64,000 nt of DNA from Galaxea fascicularis (GCA_948470475.1 OX419339.1:14623363-14687362); one strand, 5' to 3'; counted from the first letter of the stretch, positions 43,801 through 57,304 are shown. Program-made: numbers and translations. The notes: a model not told the origin generated them from the letters alone.

Positions 43801-46800
43801 CAAATTCTGTGAACCCATTGTGTTTGCAGTCACATAGGGACAAGACCGTGGCTTTTTTTTTGCGTTTAATTAAAACAAAGAACTAAAAAGATTTGAATTC
43901 AATCCAATAGTATGAAAGCTCTGGTGTAGAGTGTAATTTGTACCTCGCAAACATGTTTGTCTACTGAGTAGGGGGGGGGGGGCACCTGCTGGGACGTGAC
44001 AGGACAGGGTAGTTCATTGGAAGTGAACAACTGGTTACAAATGTACACTGTAGAAGGTGAATTTAAGAGTTTGTTATCCTTAAGAATGAAGATGCATTAT
44101 ATTGATGCGGTCGTTCTCCATTACAGGTTTGTCTTCGCTTGTGGTGCTTTCAACAGGAGCTGGAAAGTCTCTTTGTTATCAGCTACCTGCTTTTCTATAC
44201 GCAAAGAGATCGCCATGTTTGACATTGGTTATTTCACCTCTAGTGTCTCTCATGGAAGATCAGGTACATCAGTATAGGGTAGTTTACTGCCTCGAATCTC
44301 ATTTTGTAAGTTTGTGGCAGTTCCTCAAAAGGAATCTGATTTTCGTGGCTGAAATCTGACTTCCGTATAGTTATTTTGTTTGTACTGTTACTGATTAGTA
44401 GTACCTTTGCTTAGCCACTAAACGTCGGCCTCAAACACAACAGAAAAAAAAGCGAACTTACATGTACCTGTGTTCTATTGAAGCTTAGAAATTGGTTTAC
44501 ACCAGGAAAAAAAGACTAAAGAAAGTTTGTTCCTCCTGTATTCTAGCCATCCCTAGCCACAATTAATAGTTTCGGTAAAACATAAAGTGGGCAATTACAT
44601 CTCAGGGACCGGGGTAGGGGGAACTGGTGGAATTTGGGGAGTGTCATTTGCAAATTGTATGACTCCCCCCCCCCCAGCTTACCAGTTGTAGTCACATAAC
44701 GCCCCTCAAAAAGAATTTTTGGGAATACCCTTCTCCCCCCTCCAAAATACATCACACCAGCTATTTTTCCACTTTTGTATCTCAGAATTTCGCTCGACTC
44801 CCCTTTTTCTTTGATTTTTTGGGGGCAGCCCCGAAAGCCATTTTTTTGCACGCCACCCCCCGCTAAATACCATTAGCCCCCCTATCCCATAAAAATGAAC
44901 GGTCCCTAAGTCCTGTGACAGCATGTGCGTTGCCCCGTCCAACCACCCACCTTTGCAAGGTTAACTTTACAAAGCAAGATTACTCCATGGACTACCGCAA
45001 ATGTTTCATCACTGTCTGGGGGAGAGGGGTGAACTCGCGAAAGGCACCAAAAGGCCGGAGAGTAAGACGTATTATCATAAGGACGGCCGTATCAAATATA
45101 TAGTTTGTTAGTTTTCATAACAGTTGACAAGAAATCACGACCTGCATTCTAGTGCAGTGAGTTCCCGCGACTTCAAGAAAATATTAATCTAGACAGTTGA
45201 AGCCAACATGTCATTTTATTTAATTTCCAACATTTGTTTCTAGATCACTGGTCTTCCTCATGGTTTAAAAGGCGCGTGCCTACACACAAACCTGACAAAG
45301 GCCCAGCGTCAGAAGGTCGTGGATGACTTGTGTGCGGGGAAGGTTTCAGTTCTACTTCTTTCCCCTGAGGCCCTGGTGGGAGGGGGCTCCGGAAATGGAT
45401 GTCTTCCTTCTGTTTCGCAGCTACCACAGATCGCTTTTGCTTGTATCGATGAAGCTCATTGTGTCTCAGAATGGTCGCATAACTTTCGACCTTCTTACCT
45501 CAGAGTTTGTAAGGTAAGTTTGTAAGTGTGTCAGTATCTGGGCAACTACGCACCTACCCCTCCCCTAACTCAACAAGTTGTAATAGGTTAATAAGTTAGT
45601 GTTCATGTTGGGTTTGGGGAGTGGTAGGTGCGTAGTTGCCCACGGTAATGTAGTTAACACTTTAAGGCCCTTCAAAGTAAATGCAAGGGTTGAAAGAGAT
45701 CTTTGTCTACGTAAAGCAACTACCCCAATGGTAGTTTCGAAGCCGTTTACAGTGCCATGTCCAATTCGAATCACTCCCAAACGCAGAGGGGTTATAAACC
45801 CATCCACTGACAAGGATAACGTAAATCGAAAATTGCATTTACCGAATATGGAGACAACAAATTGCACCACAGACTCAAAAGTTAGAACCACCTTGTACAG
45901 TATAGCAATCAGCGTCACAGGAAAAACACTGCTCAAGACGTTTCGTTTGATTGGTCACAGGTTATGACTTCACTCAACCTCGTTCAACAGGTCGGTGCTG
46001 TATCTGGATCAAGACCATGAAGCTCAGGGGAAAGCACTGACACGTTTTCCCCCTTTGCTTCCATTTGCAGGTTCTCCGCGAGAGGTTCGGCGTGCGTTGT
46101 TTTCTGGGGTTGACTGCTACAGCGACACGATCAACAGCGGCTTCTGTCGCGGAGCATCTTGGGATTGTTCATGATCCAGGCGCTGTTATCAGAGGAGGTG
46201 CAGTGCCACCTAACTTGTTTCTGTCTGTGTCATGTGACAGCGATAGAACGCAGGTAAAGTTTGCATCTCTACCCTATATATTGTACTCGCTGTCTTCTGT
46301 GCTTTCAATACGACAACGATTTTCCCATGCAACTCTGGACAGAAAAATCATCTTAATGTCTGAATATAATATCAAGCTTTCGAAATCCGTGCTGAGAAGG
46401 AATACTGACTAACAAAATTATTTTCATACCGTAAGGCTTTGTTACAGTTACTTCAAGGCCGACGCTTCTCTCAGTGTGATTCAATCATAATCTACTGTAC
46501 TCGACGAGAACAGACCGAAAAACTAGCCTCAACCTTGCGAACCTGCTTACAAAGTACTGGGCTACCGTCTGGCTGGGACGAGCAGGGTACAGATGGAGAA
46601 GAGGAGACTGGGAAGAAGAAGGGCGCTAGGGGGTGAGTAATACAAACCGACGCTACTAAATTTCTTGGGGTATATATTGACGAGCATCTTACTTGGAAAG
46701 ATCATATCAGCTATTTATGTAAACAAATGTCTAAATCAATTGGAATGTTATTTAGATCCCGCTTCTATCTATCTTCAAAAACTAAACTTACTCTGTACTA

Positions 46801-49800
46801 CTCGTTAATTTATCCTTATATTACCTATTGTAACTCTACATGGTCGTCTACATACGTAACAAACTTAAACAGAATTTATTGTTTGCAAAAGAGGGCTGTG
46901 CGAGCTATTACCAATTCAGACTATAGAGCACATTCTGCTCCCTTATTCTCCAAATTAGGAATTTTAGACACTTTTCAAATAAATACGTTTCAAATAGCGA
47001 AATTTATGCACTATTCCCATAACAACCTGTTGCCTCCATTGTTTGCCAACTTGTTTCAAACAAATAGTCAAATTCATCGCTACAGCACCAGAACAGCCAA
47101 CAATTATCGCGCACACCATTGCCGAACTAATCTGAAGAAATTTACAATTCTTTACCAAGGTCCAAAGATCTGGAATTCCCTCCCAGTTACGATCACTTCC
47201 CTATCACGTTTTCCTAACTTTAAGAAAAAACTACTAGAGTTTTTAATAAAATAATTACTGAATTGACTAGGCCGCTCACTTGCAGCACCATTTATGCAAA
47301 CATATTGTCAGTATGTACAAGGTGGCCTCAACTAAAAGCCTGGTGGTTTCTAGAGGTCACCTTGCCACACATTCTACTTTTTTTTTTTAACCTGTAAATA
47401 TATTAAGAAAAAAGGCAAAATAAACAAATAAGTAAGTAAGTAAGTATTGTTTAACTGACATTCATCGTCTGCAATCTTGTGACCCTAATTGCTGGATTCT
47501 TCTATGGTCAATTAGAATCGCGAAAGTGTGAACTTTTTCTTATGAGCTGCAATAACGATGTACGATGACAACTCTAACAAGGACTGTTTCTGGAGAAAAC
47601 CAAAATTCTTCCGGGAATCTGGAGATCTTGTCGGGAATTGAGACTTGGTTGTTCCGGGAAATGACATAGTTAGGGGACATTGCAGAAAAAAATCGGGGAA
47701 TTGAAGAAAATTTGTGTGTCAATCGGTCAAAAAGTCGGGAGAATCCTCTAAATTTCGGGAGGAATTACAGAGTTGTCACCCCCCGTGATGATTATTATGT
47801 TAATCCCGTGCTTCAATTGGAAGTTATCTCACTGAACTTCCCTCAATAAGCAACTGAGTTCTTTTTCGGTGGGAGTATTTCCAGCAATCCGAGGTTATTA
47901 TCACTTCGGCTTAGCTAAATGGGGAGCTCTAGACTAACCATATCCCATAACTTGGTGAATGCAAAATGAAGGCGCAATCACTGTCCGATGAAATAACGCT
48001 TTTGTCAGATTCTTAGAACTACTGTTGCGCTAACCGATGCTAAGATAACCGAACTAAACCATTCCCGTTTCGGCAAAACAGCACCCCGGCGCTTATAGTC
48101 GCCTTATTGCTGCTACAGAAACTGACTCTACCTGCCCACGCTTTAGGGATCTCTAGTCTCGTCCAGTTCAAATGTCTAACAGCGAGGACAATTGTTTTCA
48201 GAAAGGGCAAGAAGAAGTCTTCCAAGACAGTCGCTCCCAAGTGGGACGCTGAATGTTACCACGCTGGAATGTCCGCTGCTCAGAGGCGCCGTGTTCAGAA
48301 GCGTTTCATGGCAGGACAGTTGCGTGTTGTAGTTGCAACGGTAGCGTTCGGAATGGGTCTGGACAAATCAGATGTGCGGGCTATAATCCATTACAATCTT
48401 CCACGAAGCTTTGAAAGTTACGTACAGGAGATTGGTCGCGCGGGACGGGACGGGCTTCCCTCGCACTGTCACGTGTTTCTTGACCCTGAGGTTAGTATAA
48501 CTGCGCATGAGCAGTGCGCGTGCGACTCGTGCCTCCTCCTCCTCCTCGCACATTCATTGTGAGAAAAATGATCACATGTGAACGCAAAAAAACTGAGTAC
48601 CTCTTATGCCTCGGTTCTACCTAGGCGCCTTTATCTATAGTTGTGCTTCTAGATTTAAGGCCTTTTCACGCATAGACGTTTTCATATTAGTTAAAAAGGA
48701 AAACGAGTTCACACTTCCTGCGTCTTGCCCATAAGTTATGTGTTGCGATTTTATGCCCAGTGTTGTTACGTTATCATTTTTAAGAAGCTTTCAGTTTCGA
48801 TCGTTCACTTGAGAACACAAGTTACTTCTCGTAGCTCTTGTAAGCTACGCTGAAATTCGAGAGAAAATAAAGTTTATGTATGTATGTATGTAAGTATCCT
48901 AAAAATAGTCCTCTTTCCGTCCACATCAAGACGACAAGCTATTCCTAGTGGTTTTGGAAATCCACGTCTCCATCGCTTACGATCACTTCCTTTGGATGAA
49001 ACACCTAAATGTCCCGAAAAAAAATTGGTTTTCAATACGAACGAAAATGAATACCTTTCAGTTGGCCGAAGTACAGACCTAGGGCGCTTACCATTTACAC
49101 GATCCATCCGGGTGGAAATTTGGAGATGTAAATATTCAACGCTGCAGCTTGTCCAAACCCAAAATTGATGACTCACAAAATGTACTAGTATCAGTTGAAA
49201 AACTCAAAAATAACAGAAAAAGTGCATTGATTTAACCGATGACCCACAATTTCTGAAACGTTGCAAATGGAATGGTATGTACCATTTGATTTTCCAACCA
49301 GAATTTCCTGGTTTTCCGTGTACATGGTAAGGACCCCCTACTGACCAGAATCAGGGTGATCTGCCTCATGTTGTCATGTATTTTCACACATAGGGTAAGG
49401 ACATGTGTGAATTGCGTCGCCACGTTTATGCCAACACAGTAGACCGTCCGACTATAAAGAAGTTGGTTCGTCGAACATTCCCTCGCTGTGAGTGCAGGAA
49501 ACTTCATGAACAGCAGCAACAAAGGAATGCTCACAGGGCTAATGACGATGACCTGTTGGAGTCAGTGGAAGACCTGTGTGACGACGCTCTGGACTCCCAC
49601 ATGGAGGCTGAGCTAGAAGCCGTTGAGCGTCAGTATCTAAATGACGCAGAGGCTCAGTCACAGGAGTATGTAGACTCTAGGCAAAACATACAAGTAACCG
49701 AACGCGATGATTTGTCTCAAACGGTTGAGTGCAACGACGCCTTACAAGGCGTCAACTCTGCGCGGGCAAATGAGCATTGTAATTCGGCAGCTAAGGGTGA

Positions 49801-50899
49801 CGGATCTTTACTAGTGGAATCTGTCGTCGAGACTGTTGTAGCCGGTGAAGATAAGGTGTTAGGGGCCATAGAAGGATCTTCTGATCACCAAGAACTATCT
49901 ACCCAGGCACCTGTTCGTCGTCTGTGTGGCGGTCACGAAGTTGCCATGGTGACCGAATCTCTAATTCAAGAACTTGACATGCGCGAAGAGAGCATTGCCA
50001 CCTTGCTGTGCTACCTAGAGCTGCATCCATGCCGCTGGCTCGAAGTATTGCAGCCTGTCAAATCAACTTGCACTGTAAAGTTTTACGGGGGACATGCGCA
50101 GCTGAGATCAGTGGCGCAGAAAATTCCTCCAATAGCGGCTGCAGTTTCCCACAGCACCACAACGCCTGCTAGTTTCAAAAAATCCAGCACCATCACTTTC
50201 TCAGTGGTAGAGTTAGCAGATAAAATGGGTTGGGATTTGAAGCCAGTTTGCCGCGAGTTAAGAGCCCTACAGTGGAATACATCACTGTCACGTGACCACT
50301 CCCTCGCCGACATGGGTCAATCCGGAATCTTGGTGGAGTTTTCAGACCTGTCCATGCACCTCAGGGCGCCTGGTGACCTTTCAGACGAGGAGCGTGACAG
50401 GGTGTGTGATTTCCTAGAGGATCGCATCCTGGCTGAGGAGCGAAGCCAGCTGCAACAGCTTCAGTTTGTTTACGACTCGCTTAAGAGTGTTTCCTTTTCT
50501 GAGTATTGGCAGTGCGCGGACGATGTAGACGAGGAATCCGACGGCCAGCTGAAAGAAATTGTGCGAAGTTACTTTGAAGATTGTAACGACAAGACAAAAG
50601 AAGAGCTGGCAGCTTTGACAAAAGCCAGGAAAGGCTCTAAAAGAATTCCTTCTAGTATGACGCGTAATGACCACGTAAATTGGGACATCATCGCACGTGA
50701 TATCAGGGCTTTGCTTGGAGTCCATCACGATCACTCTTTTACAGGCCGTGCTATTGCGCGTATATTTCACGGTATCGATAGTCCGTGCTACCCTGCGGAA
50801 GTCTGGGGGCGAGACCGTCGGTTCTGGAGAAAGCATCTGGATGTCGAGTTTAACAGTCTTCGTAAGTTTGCTACGCAAGAGTTAATTAGATTTCGATGA
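35321..50899 (+). CDS. RECQL4: ATP-dependent DNA helicase RECQL4
   Basis: Superfamily 2 RecQ helicase with a Sld2-like N-terminus; in animals it acts in replication initiation and DNA repair. Seventeen coding exons keep phase throughout: 35321-35333, 35508-35596, 36888-36921, 37340-37374, 38397-38582, 38874-39007, 39465-40196, 41161-41250, 41445-41741, 42623-42867, 43369-43461, 44127-44263, 45244-45513, 46071-46253, 46436-46632, 48202-48490, 49394-50899 (about 1509 aa). Visible parts: N-terminal [12 protein letters not shown] and VFGKNLNKK (63-71), as in Sld2-like domains; CCHC zinc knuckle [14 protein letters not shown] (507-520); RPGQQEAV; Walker A STGAGKS; DEAH box (764-767); [22 protein letters not shown] (990-996); and the diagnostic C-terminus [13 protein letters not shown]...DRRFWRK. 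All helicase motifs look intact. Length exceeds vertebrate RECQL4 (about 1200 aa), mainly through the exon-7 linker. The exon-10 acceptor is uncertain (42623 or 42647). Confidence 0.95.
37838..38134 (-). mobile_element. tRNA-derived SINE with (ATT)n tail, in RECQL4 intron 4
   Basis: On the minus strand the element starts GGGAGCAGGG and carries A-box-like TGGCGCAGTGG and B box GGTTCGATTCC. A body follows (TCTGCTCTGAGAGGTTTTT, TACTCTGGTTTTCCCC), ending in a long ATT tail, seen as AAT repeats at 37839-37888 on the plus strand. The head is tRNA-like, but a functional tRNA is not supported. Confidence 0.88.
42459..42614. mobile_element. Foldback MITE, AATAGGCCATATTCG family, copy 2, abutting RECQL4 exon 10
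   Basis: Near-identical in ends and centre to 19827-19987, with self-complementary arms. Its right end GGCCTATT is 8 nt before the favoured acceptor of RECQL4 exon 10, so the normal polypyrimidine-tract position is occupied by transposon sequence. Confidence 0.85.
43059..43168. mobile_element. Foldback MITE, CCCGGTTGTT family, with CTG target duplication (copy 2), in RECQL4 intron 10
   Basis: The ends GCCCCGGTTGTTCAAA and TTTGAACAACCGCGGG are inverted. The interior shares CACTATCCAGCGGATAAGTA-like and GGATAGATATTTATCCGGTG-like words with 29248-29397. CTG flanks both sides (43056-43058 and 43169-43171). Confidence 0.83.
44604..44907. repeat. Inverted-repeat-bounded segment in RECQL4 intron 12
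   Basis: The left end AGGGACCGGGGTAGGGG pairs loosely with the right end CCCCTATCCC...GGTCCCT. The interior is rich in C-runs and G-runs. A non-coding interspersed repeat is likely; boundaries are approximate. Confidence 0.5.
45540..45641. repeat. 102-bp foldback in RECQL4 intron 13
   Basis: GGGCAACTACGCACCTACCC at the left is mirrored by GGTAGGTGCGTAGTTGCCC at the right. The loop is AT-rich. The structure is MITE-like, just downstream of the exon-13 donor. Confidence 0.8.
46643..47447 (+). mobile_element. 5'-truncated non-LTR retrotransposon (reverse transcriptase C-terminus)
   Basis: An open frame reads [18 protein letters not shown], then [27 protein letters not shown], and later [10 protein letters not shown]. 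These are hallmark words of the RT C-terminal part of CR1/L2/Jockey-like LINEs. The element lies in RECQL4 intron 15 in the sense orientation. It ends in an (AAGT)n tail (about 47430-47447), as expected for LINE 3' ends. The frame from 46727 to 47254 is intact, so the insertion may be fairly young. Confidence 0.85.
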
Positions 50900-50952
50900 A
50901 TTATAAAACGTCAGTATTCATACAACTAGCGTTTGCTCAGTTAAAATCGCAA

Positions 50953-50958
50953 AATAAA
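50953..50958 (+). terminator. AATAAA polyadenylation signal of RECQL4
   Basis: The first canonical hexamer after the TGA stop, 54 nt downstream. It is a reasonable poly(A) signal, but cleavage was not tested. Confidence 0.55.
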
Positions 50959-52456
50959 GTTCCTAGTGAGTCCATTGAAAAGTAAATTGAAACCTTTTTC
51001 TTGTTATCTAGTTTTATCACTTCTTTCGTTCAAGTAGATAAAGAGTTCTAAACAACTGTTCAAACAAAAACAAAATGATCTTGATTGTTTAAATTCCCCT
51101 TTTCGGAAAGGAAAACTCCGAAAAATAAGGGAAACCTTTTGTTTGGTGAAAAACGAAAAAAGACTGAATCAATTTTCAATTTAAGGTGATCGATGTCTCG
51201 CTGAATTCTTGGTGAACAGGTATTATCAACATCTTTCCGCGCCGTGTGGCGCATACGGCCTCCCAAATGGTTTCAGTAGACCTCTTTACCTTGAATGTTT
51301 GTTTTCCCAATGTAGGTCATGTGATGTTACCCTGCGGAACTGTTCCTTTGAAATTTTGTCGTATTCTGGAGCGTACGTACACATAATTTATGAAAAGACA
51401 AAAGGCAAATCCCTTTGGAAACATCACATGACTTTCATTAGCAAAAAAATATACAAGCTTAAGAGGTCTGTTGCCTGACCCACATAGGTTATTGAGGACA
51501 GGTGGTTAGGCCATTGCCCAGCCAGGCTTTACCCAACTCTGATGTGCATCAGGACAGACCACCACACTGGGAACTACGTTCCCTTCTCTTTTCGAACAAT
51601 GTGTAGGTTCGTTTACGGCCCATTCCAGTTTAACGTGTGGAGATGAAAGAGACCGGCAAGGCGAACAGCTTGAGGTCTACCAATTGAGGTAACCAGGCGG
51701 CTGTTACTTTGCTATATATATGTACATTTTTAACATCCATTTTGTTTTCAAAGAGAAGTTGAGTACTGCCGATCTGATGGTCATCTTATGGTGTAGTTTA
51801 AACAGTACTCAGGTTGTGGTGCAAGGTGTACCGATCCCTTGAATGCTCGCTGTGCAATGGCCTCATGACCTTAATGAATGCTTCCGCGAACAAACGTGAT
51901 CTTAAGCGATCGACTAAACAGATCAACGAGAAGGAAACTGCTACAAAAACCTGTGACCTTCAAATGACTCACTGGCACTTGCTTTGAAGGCTTTTATAAG
52001 AAATTAGCTGATTGGCTGATCGCAGTCGGTTACCAAAACCAGGAAACATTCAACAACTCGTATATAGCGATCGCTGATTGGCTGCTTCTCGATATCCGAA
52101 CCAACGAAACGAAGGAAAGATGAAAATTTTAATTCGCTTACAAGAATATGTGCCACCCTGCTGACGCAGACAGCAGTCACATCGTTCTATATATTTTCTT
52201 TATTTATTGCGACGACTCCGAATGGCTTTACGGTTATTCTTAAGCATTTCCAACATTGCCGTAATCGACCAGTAATTATTCATACTGTGCCGATCAAAAG
52301 CTTGAAATGATTTTTGTCAGCTGTAAACGTTGTATGAGAGCTTGTTTCCATGCTTACAAAAGTATCACAAGGCTTGAACGATTCTGTTTGAAAATTTAGA
52401 CTCGAGTAAACAGTTACAGTGACTTCTGACACTACTGTGCGTCAAATGTCCTCAGT
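50959..52456. other. Intergenic, RECQL4 to CTHRC1 cluster (convergent 3' ends)
   Basis: No coding exon is recognised. Apart from the SINE-like element at 51.49-51.71 kb, no structure was detected. Confidence 0.55.
51490..51710 (-). mobile_element. Degenerate SINE-like element related to 8836-9150
   Basis: It shares words such as ACCACAC, CTACGTTCCCT against CTACGTCCCCT, and GTGTAGGTTCGTTTACG against GTGTTGGTTCTTTAACG. The tRNA-like head (CTACCAATTGAGGTAACCAGG near 51684) is decayed. It sits between RECQL4 and the CTHRC1 cluster. Confidence 0.6.
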
Positions 52457-53592
52457 TTATTTCTGTGGGGCTGGTACTTCTTCAATCACAATCCGGGACA
52501 CTGAATTCCAGCATGAATGGTGGTCTGCATTGCCATACCCTGAACAGTTACCCACGTTGAATCCGACTCGCACCACTCCCCTAGGGATGTTTTCACAGTA
52601 GCCTTCAATATGTCGAACACGAAGGGGTTCCAGATTTCTGACATGATGAATATAAACGATTCCATCAATAGGCATCGGACCACTGCACTCGGCGTCATTG
52701 AAAGTAAAGAACCAGCGCTTGCAACAGTTTGTGCACTGAAAGATGCGGAGAGCTCCAGAGTAGAACACGCGCAGGGAGGAATTTTCGTGTTTCTTAATAA
52801 AATGGCATTCCTATATGGAAGGAAAAGTGAAGTCAAATTACTTTATCCAGGAGCTCTTACTAATGCAGTCGTTTTCATTACTGAGAGATTGGAAGAAGAC
52901 GATACAGTATAGGCATTGATCCCAATAATCAATGTTATCGATCATTAATCATGCAACGCTTAAATTCAGCTAGCAAGAGTTTTTTGATATATGAAGATGT
53001 GAACGATCGTCGTAGTTGTGAACGCTGCTAAAGCAGAAGCGAAAAGAAAGCACGAAAAATCTTCATAAATGCAAGGTTCCAACCCACGATCTCGACGATA
53101 CCGGTATCGCAGAGGTCGTGGGTTCGCATCCCGACTGGATTTGAATAATGACAAGAGTATTTATGGCTGCCATTTTGAAACAAGGTGTATGTATAGTTTT
53201 GGTGTGGGTTAGTGATTTAGATCTCTCCTGTATTCACGAAAAAATACTTGGTTTGATTACCCTTATTAGTCCGTTGTCTTTGCTTTCCGAATATTTCCAT
53301 ACGCACTGTCTCCAGTTCGAAAGAGACTGGACACAGGACTCTTCATTCCCTCCTCGAGCTCCTTTCATCCCGTCGCGACCGTAGAGACCTGGTAATGCTG
53401 GACTTCCGGGAATGCCAGGGCGACGGTTGTTCCCAGGACAGCCCTGAAAAGATCACAGGGAAGATTAAGTAAATAATTCGGAAAGCAGCTTCCTATAAAT
53501 TGTATGGGTTCCGCTACCTTGAAGGACTGAGCACGTGCCACAGAGACGAAACTGGTAAAGAACATCAACACAATAAACGGTTCCGTCTTCAT
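52457..53592 (-). CDS. CTHRC1-like secreted collagen (copy 1, open reading frame)
   Basis: Three coding exons, all joined in phase 0: 53592-53518, 53443-53261 and 52810-52457, 203 aa. Exon 1 encodes a signal peptide (MKTEPFIVLMFFTSFVSVARA). Exon 2 encodes about 11 Gly-X-Y-like triplets, two of which lack Gly (RRP, ALP), then SNWRQCVW. Exon 3 is a full CTHRC1 globular domain with SLRVFYSGALR, CCKRWFFTFNDAEC, the VGNC region and CWNSVSRIVIEEVP. This domain and the Q-C-x-W element define collagen triple helix repeat containing 1, an extracellular protein linked to Wnt/PCP signalling and matrix regulation in vertebrates. An acceptor-like ttggcag 12 nt before the ATG suggests a 5'UTR intron, as in the sister copies. 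AATAAA overlaps the stop codon (52461-52456). It is the only copy of the three with an unbroken C-terminal domain. Confidence 0.9.
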
Positions 53593-54650
53593 TGCTCTCT
53601 GTTCCTGCCAAGAATGAAAAAAATTGATTGATTGATTGTTTTTTAATGAAGCGTTACATGAAATTCAGCGTTGTGTACCAATGAAAAGCAATAAAAAAAG
53701 CAGTCACTTGATCGTATTCTGTTGTTGAAACTTCATTTGAATTTAGACTCTGTTCCGAACAGAATCCAGAAGTATAATGGCAAGGCAATGGGAATAAGAA
53801 AATGCTGCTCCAAAAGTGGAATTAAAGCCACACAATTTTTACAACGGCTCTGTCTGAACTAAGTTCAGATAAACGTGCCTTTTTCATTCCCGAAGTTGTA
53901 GTAACTTAAAATTTGTTTGTTGCTGTATTCATCACGCACCTGCCTCTGTGGCCAGAGCACCCAAAGGTCAAATTCCTTTTAAAAAAAAATGAGTTCACTT
54001 TGTGGAATGCTAAAAATAACAACGTTGGCAAACAAAAACTGTGCAAGTAAAGCCGGCTTGTAAAGTTCTCGGATCGTTAATAGGGGAGCTTGGGAACGAT
54101 TTTACGATGTGCGCAAATACCTCGGGTTCCTCAATTCTGATTGGTCGAGAGTGGTACAGTTAAATTTCCAATCAAAATTAAGGTCGTGCGATTTGTGTCA
54201 TGACTTGGTGCTCCGAGAGTAGAAGGAAAAGAGGTTGCCCTAAAACTTGGAGCGACCTGTCAAGGGCGAGTGGAGGAGGTTTGTTTTCACCTATGGAAGG
54301 AAATGGAGGGAGCACTGCAAAGTGGAAGAAACTGACTCTGGCTTTATATACAACCAGGTGGTGTCATGAGGACGATGAACGTACCTCGCCCTAGTCTCGA
54401 AACTGACATCTTTTTGTGGCCAATTTACCCCATCAAGTCAGTGGATCAAACCAAACATGAGCGCACCACAGTTCCAGTTTCCTAACAATTAAAACCTCCA
54501 CAAGTACCCTTATATATTGGACTTGAAGGCATTTCCGAGTGTTGCGATCAACATCTTTTGTGGCTGTAAGAATTGTACAAGCCGACACTTAGCGAACAGT
54601 ACAAGAAGAAAATTATCGATTGTAAGCTAGCAAAAGTGCAAATTGATATC

Positions 54651-54850
54651 GAGTAACCGATCTAACGTGAGAGACTACGGCAAAAGGTAGAAATAGCCTG
54701 ACCAATATTGTGGTGAAAAGAGAAATAAAAACAAATATATCCACCACCAGCGATCATAGAGAAGGACACCGAGTAAACGATTCATCATCAGAAATAACAG
54801 CAAATGGTAGAAATAACATGACCAATATTGGGGAAAGGAGGGAAATGAGA
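54651..54850. repeat. Diverged tandem duplication, 120-bp period
   Basis: GAGTAACCGA at 54651 recurs as GAGTAAACGA at 54771. The words GGTAGAAATAGCCTGACCAA and GGTAGAAATAACATGACCAA recur at the same 120-bp offset. Two copies are seen, the second partial. Confidence 0.75.
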
Positions 54851-56581
54851 GTGGCATGCTATTTTTTTTATTGAGGGACGTGATTCCTTGCACGCACAAA
54901 ACTTATTGATTCTGTTGTTTAACTACGGATGTGATTGATACAATCTACACCCAATCTCTTTGACATGTCTTTGGAGTGCTATTTTTATGGTTTTCACGCA
55001 ACGTTTTTCTCGAGATATGCGGGTAGAATTTCAATGTAACAAGTAACATTCCGGTCTATATACTTGATAGTTAGAAAACTATTTTAAATAATTGCAAGTG
55101 CGCACTGAAACATTACTAAACAGCGGAACAATGAGTACTGTGTGGAATAAACTAGCAGAGGAGTATTAAAAACGTGCTGAAGCCAAAAAGAAAAGTACTA
55201 CGTTGCGCACAAACCATACAGTGTGCATCTTTTCCGTTTGATATCCAATGCCTTTTTGGAGGCATGTTGGTGTGGCGATATCAGAAGGCGATAAACAGAC
55301 ATGAGATAATGGAACGCTAGGGCGTTGCTGGAAGGTTAGTATTAATTCGTATTGTTTCCTCAAAAAGAAACTTAACTCCACATTGTTTATTTTATCACAG
55401 AGCGGATTGTTAGGGAAGCCAAGTGAAGTTGAGGGTGATCCCTGAAGTGAATAGTTTCTCATCTGTGTTTAGTAACAATTCTCAGTCAGACACTCACGAT
55501 CGTCTTCATTCTGCTTCTACAGTGACAATTGTCAACCCATAGGCTCATGTAAATTATCTAACAATTTCCCTGCATGTTTCCTTCGAATTTTCCTGTTGCT
55601 TTCTCACATAATGTGAATGCTATAAATGTCATCTAAAAATCTTGAAGTTTTTTGATTAAGCATGGCTACCTGTTGTCGCTATCGCAAAATGTTCACGACT
55701 TTTGTTTGAAGTAAAGAACAGAGTAGTGATCGTAAAGTAGAACCTTCAACTTACCTAATTCTCAGCCTTCCTGCTCCTTGCCTTGTTTACTCAGATTAAC
55801 TGAATCTGGATCGGTTGAGTACTGAGGTAGTTACATAATCAATCACAGTTGGTTGGCACAAATATCGTAAAATTCCGATAATCAGTCCTGGGTCTATATT
55901 TATCCAAGACGTTTATCTGGGGGACGCAGTTTTAGGGGGGTATTTATTTTCAAGGGTGGGGATGCTTATTTTCCAAGGGGCTTGCGCTATGGTTCGGCTT
56001 GTATTTGAAAGGAAATCGGACGCTAAAAATGTCAAGGCTAAAATGGGTATATCGTCCTGTGCAAATCCATTAAAAGAAAATGAAACAATAAATAAGCCGT
56101 GTTCTCACAAAATGATCGTCTTTAAGAAACGCAAAACATGCTCCTTTGTCGTAGTGTAATATATCTCGTAAAGGTCAATCTACAGCCTGCTAAACGATAA
56201 GCAGTCCTCTTGCCATGAGCTTATATTCAGGGCAGCGTATCAACGTAGGGTGTTTGCAGATAATACTTGCGGGGGGGGGTATTTTTATTTTTAGTTTTAG
56301 TTTGTTAAGTGTTAATTTAAAGCTAGAATAAGGGTCAGAATTATCCTCTCGAGGGGTGGAGGTGACCCCCATCCCTTCCTACCCCTGCTCGCAGGCTGGT
56401 CCATAGTTAGGGTTAGGACCACATTAAGGTTGTTTTGATTTTTTTTCATGTTAAGAAAGCTGAAACAGCTGAAGTTGTAATTCCAATTAAAAAAAAAATA
56501 GATCGGTAGGAGATATCGAACCCCTTAACCCTAGACCATTTCTGTAGTGTTTCATTCAGTTAATACCTATTAGCGTAAAAA

Positions 56582-56587
56582 GGTCCG

Positions 56588-56622
<35 letters not shown>

Positions 56623-57273
56623 ATAAAAGAGCGGCGTCTGTAACAGTTCGGTACGGCAGTTTTAATTCAGTGCGGCAACGTTGTTAAGTTCGGCAAGGTC
56701 TGCCGCATTATTCGACACTAGAGCAACAACTGATTCATACGGCGCTCTTCTCATGAGCTGAACCAAATGCATTAATTATGACAATGTATAAATGTGTAAC
56801 GCTGTTTCGGAAAAAGCAAAAACTGCGAACCCGACAATCCCGAAATGCAGTTTGGGATATAATGAATATTGATAAACGTCCAGGACTGACGATGCCGCGA
56901 CCATTCAGCCGTGAGGACCTGCGATGGCGGGCAAACGGAATGAAAGAGTTTTGAGGATGCAGTGCAGATGAAGGGGCGGTTACTCTGCATATGTCGCCAA
57001 AATTTATCACGCAACACTATGTGTTAAAATGCCTTATTTAACACTGGGGAAATAAAGGCAGAAAATTTCGGGCAAACAAAAACTAGTTTTATTACGCATC
57101 CGCACGTAGAATTCGTAATTATGGAGGCAGTTCTACCCATCATACCCTTAGAGATTGTCGCGTACGCTTTTCTCTTCTTTGGGACAACCTTTCCCGAAAC
57201 AGCTGTATAGAATACATGTTAGGTTCGACACAAGGTGCACCGTCTGAATCAGCTGTCGCGCTAATGTCGAACG

Positions 57274-57304
<31 letters not shown>
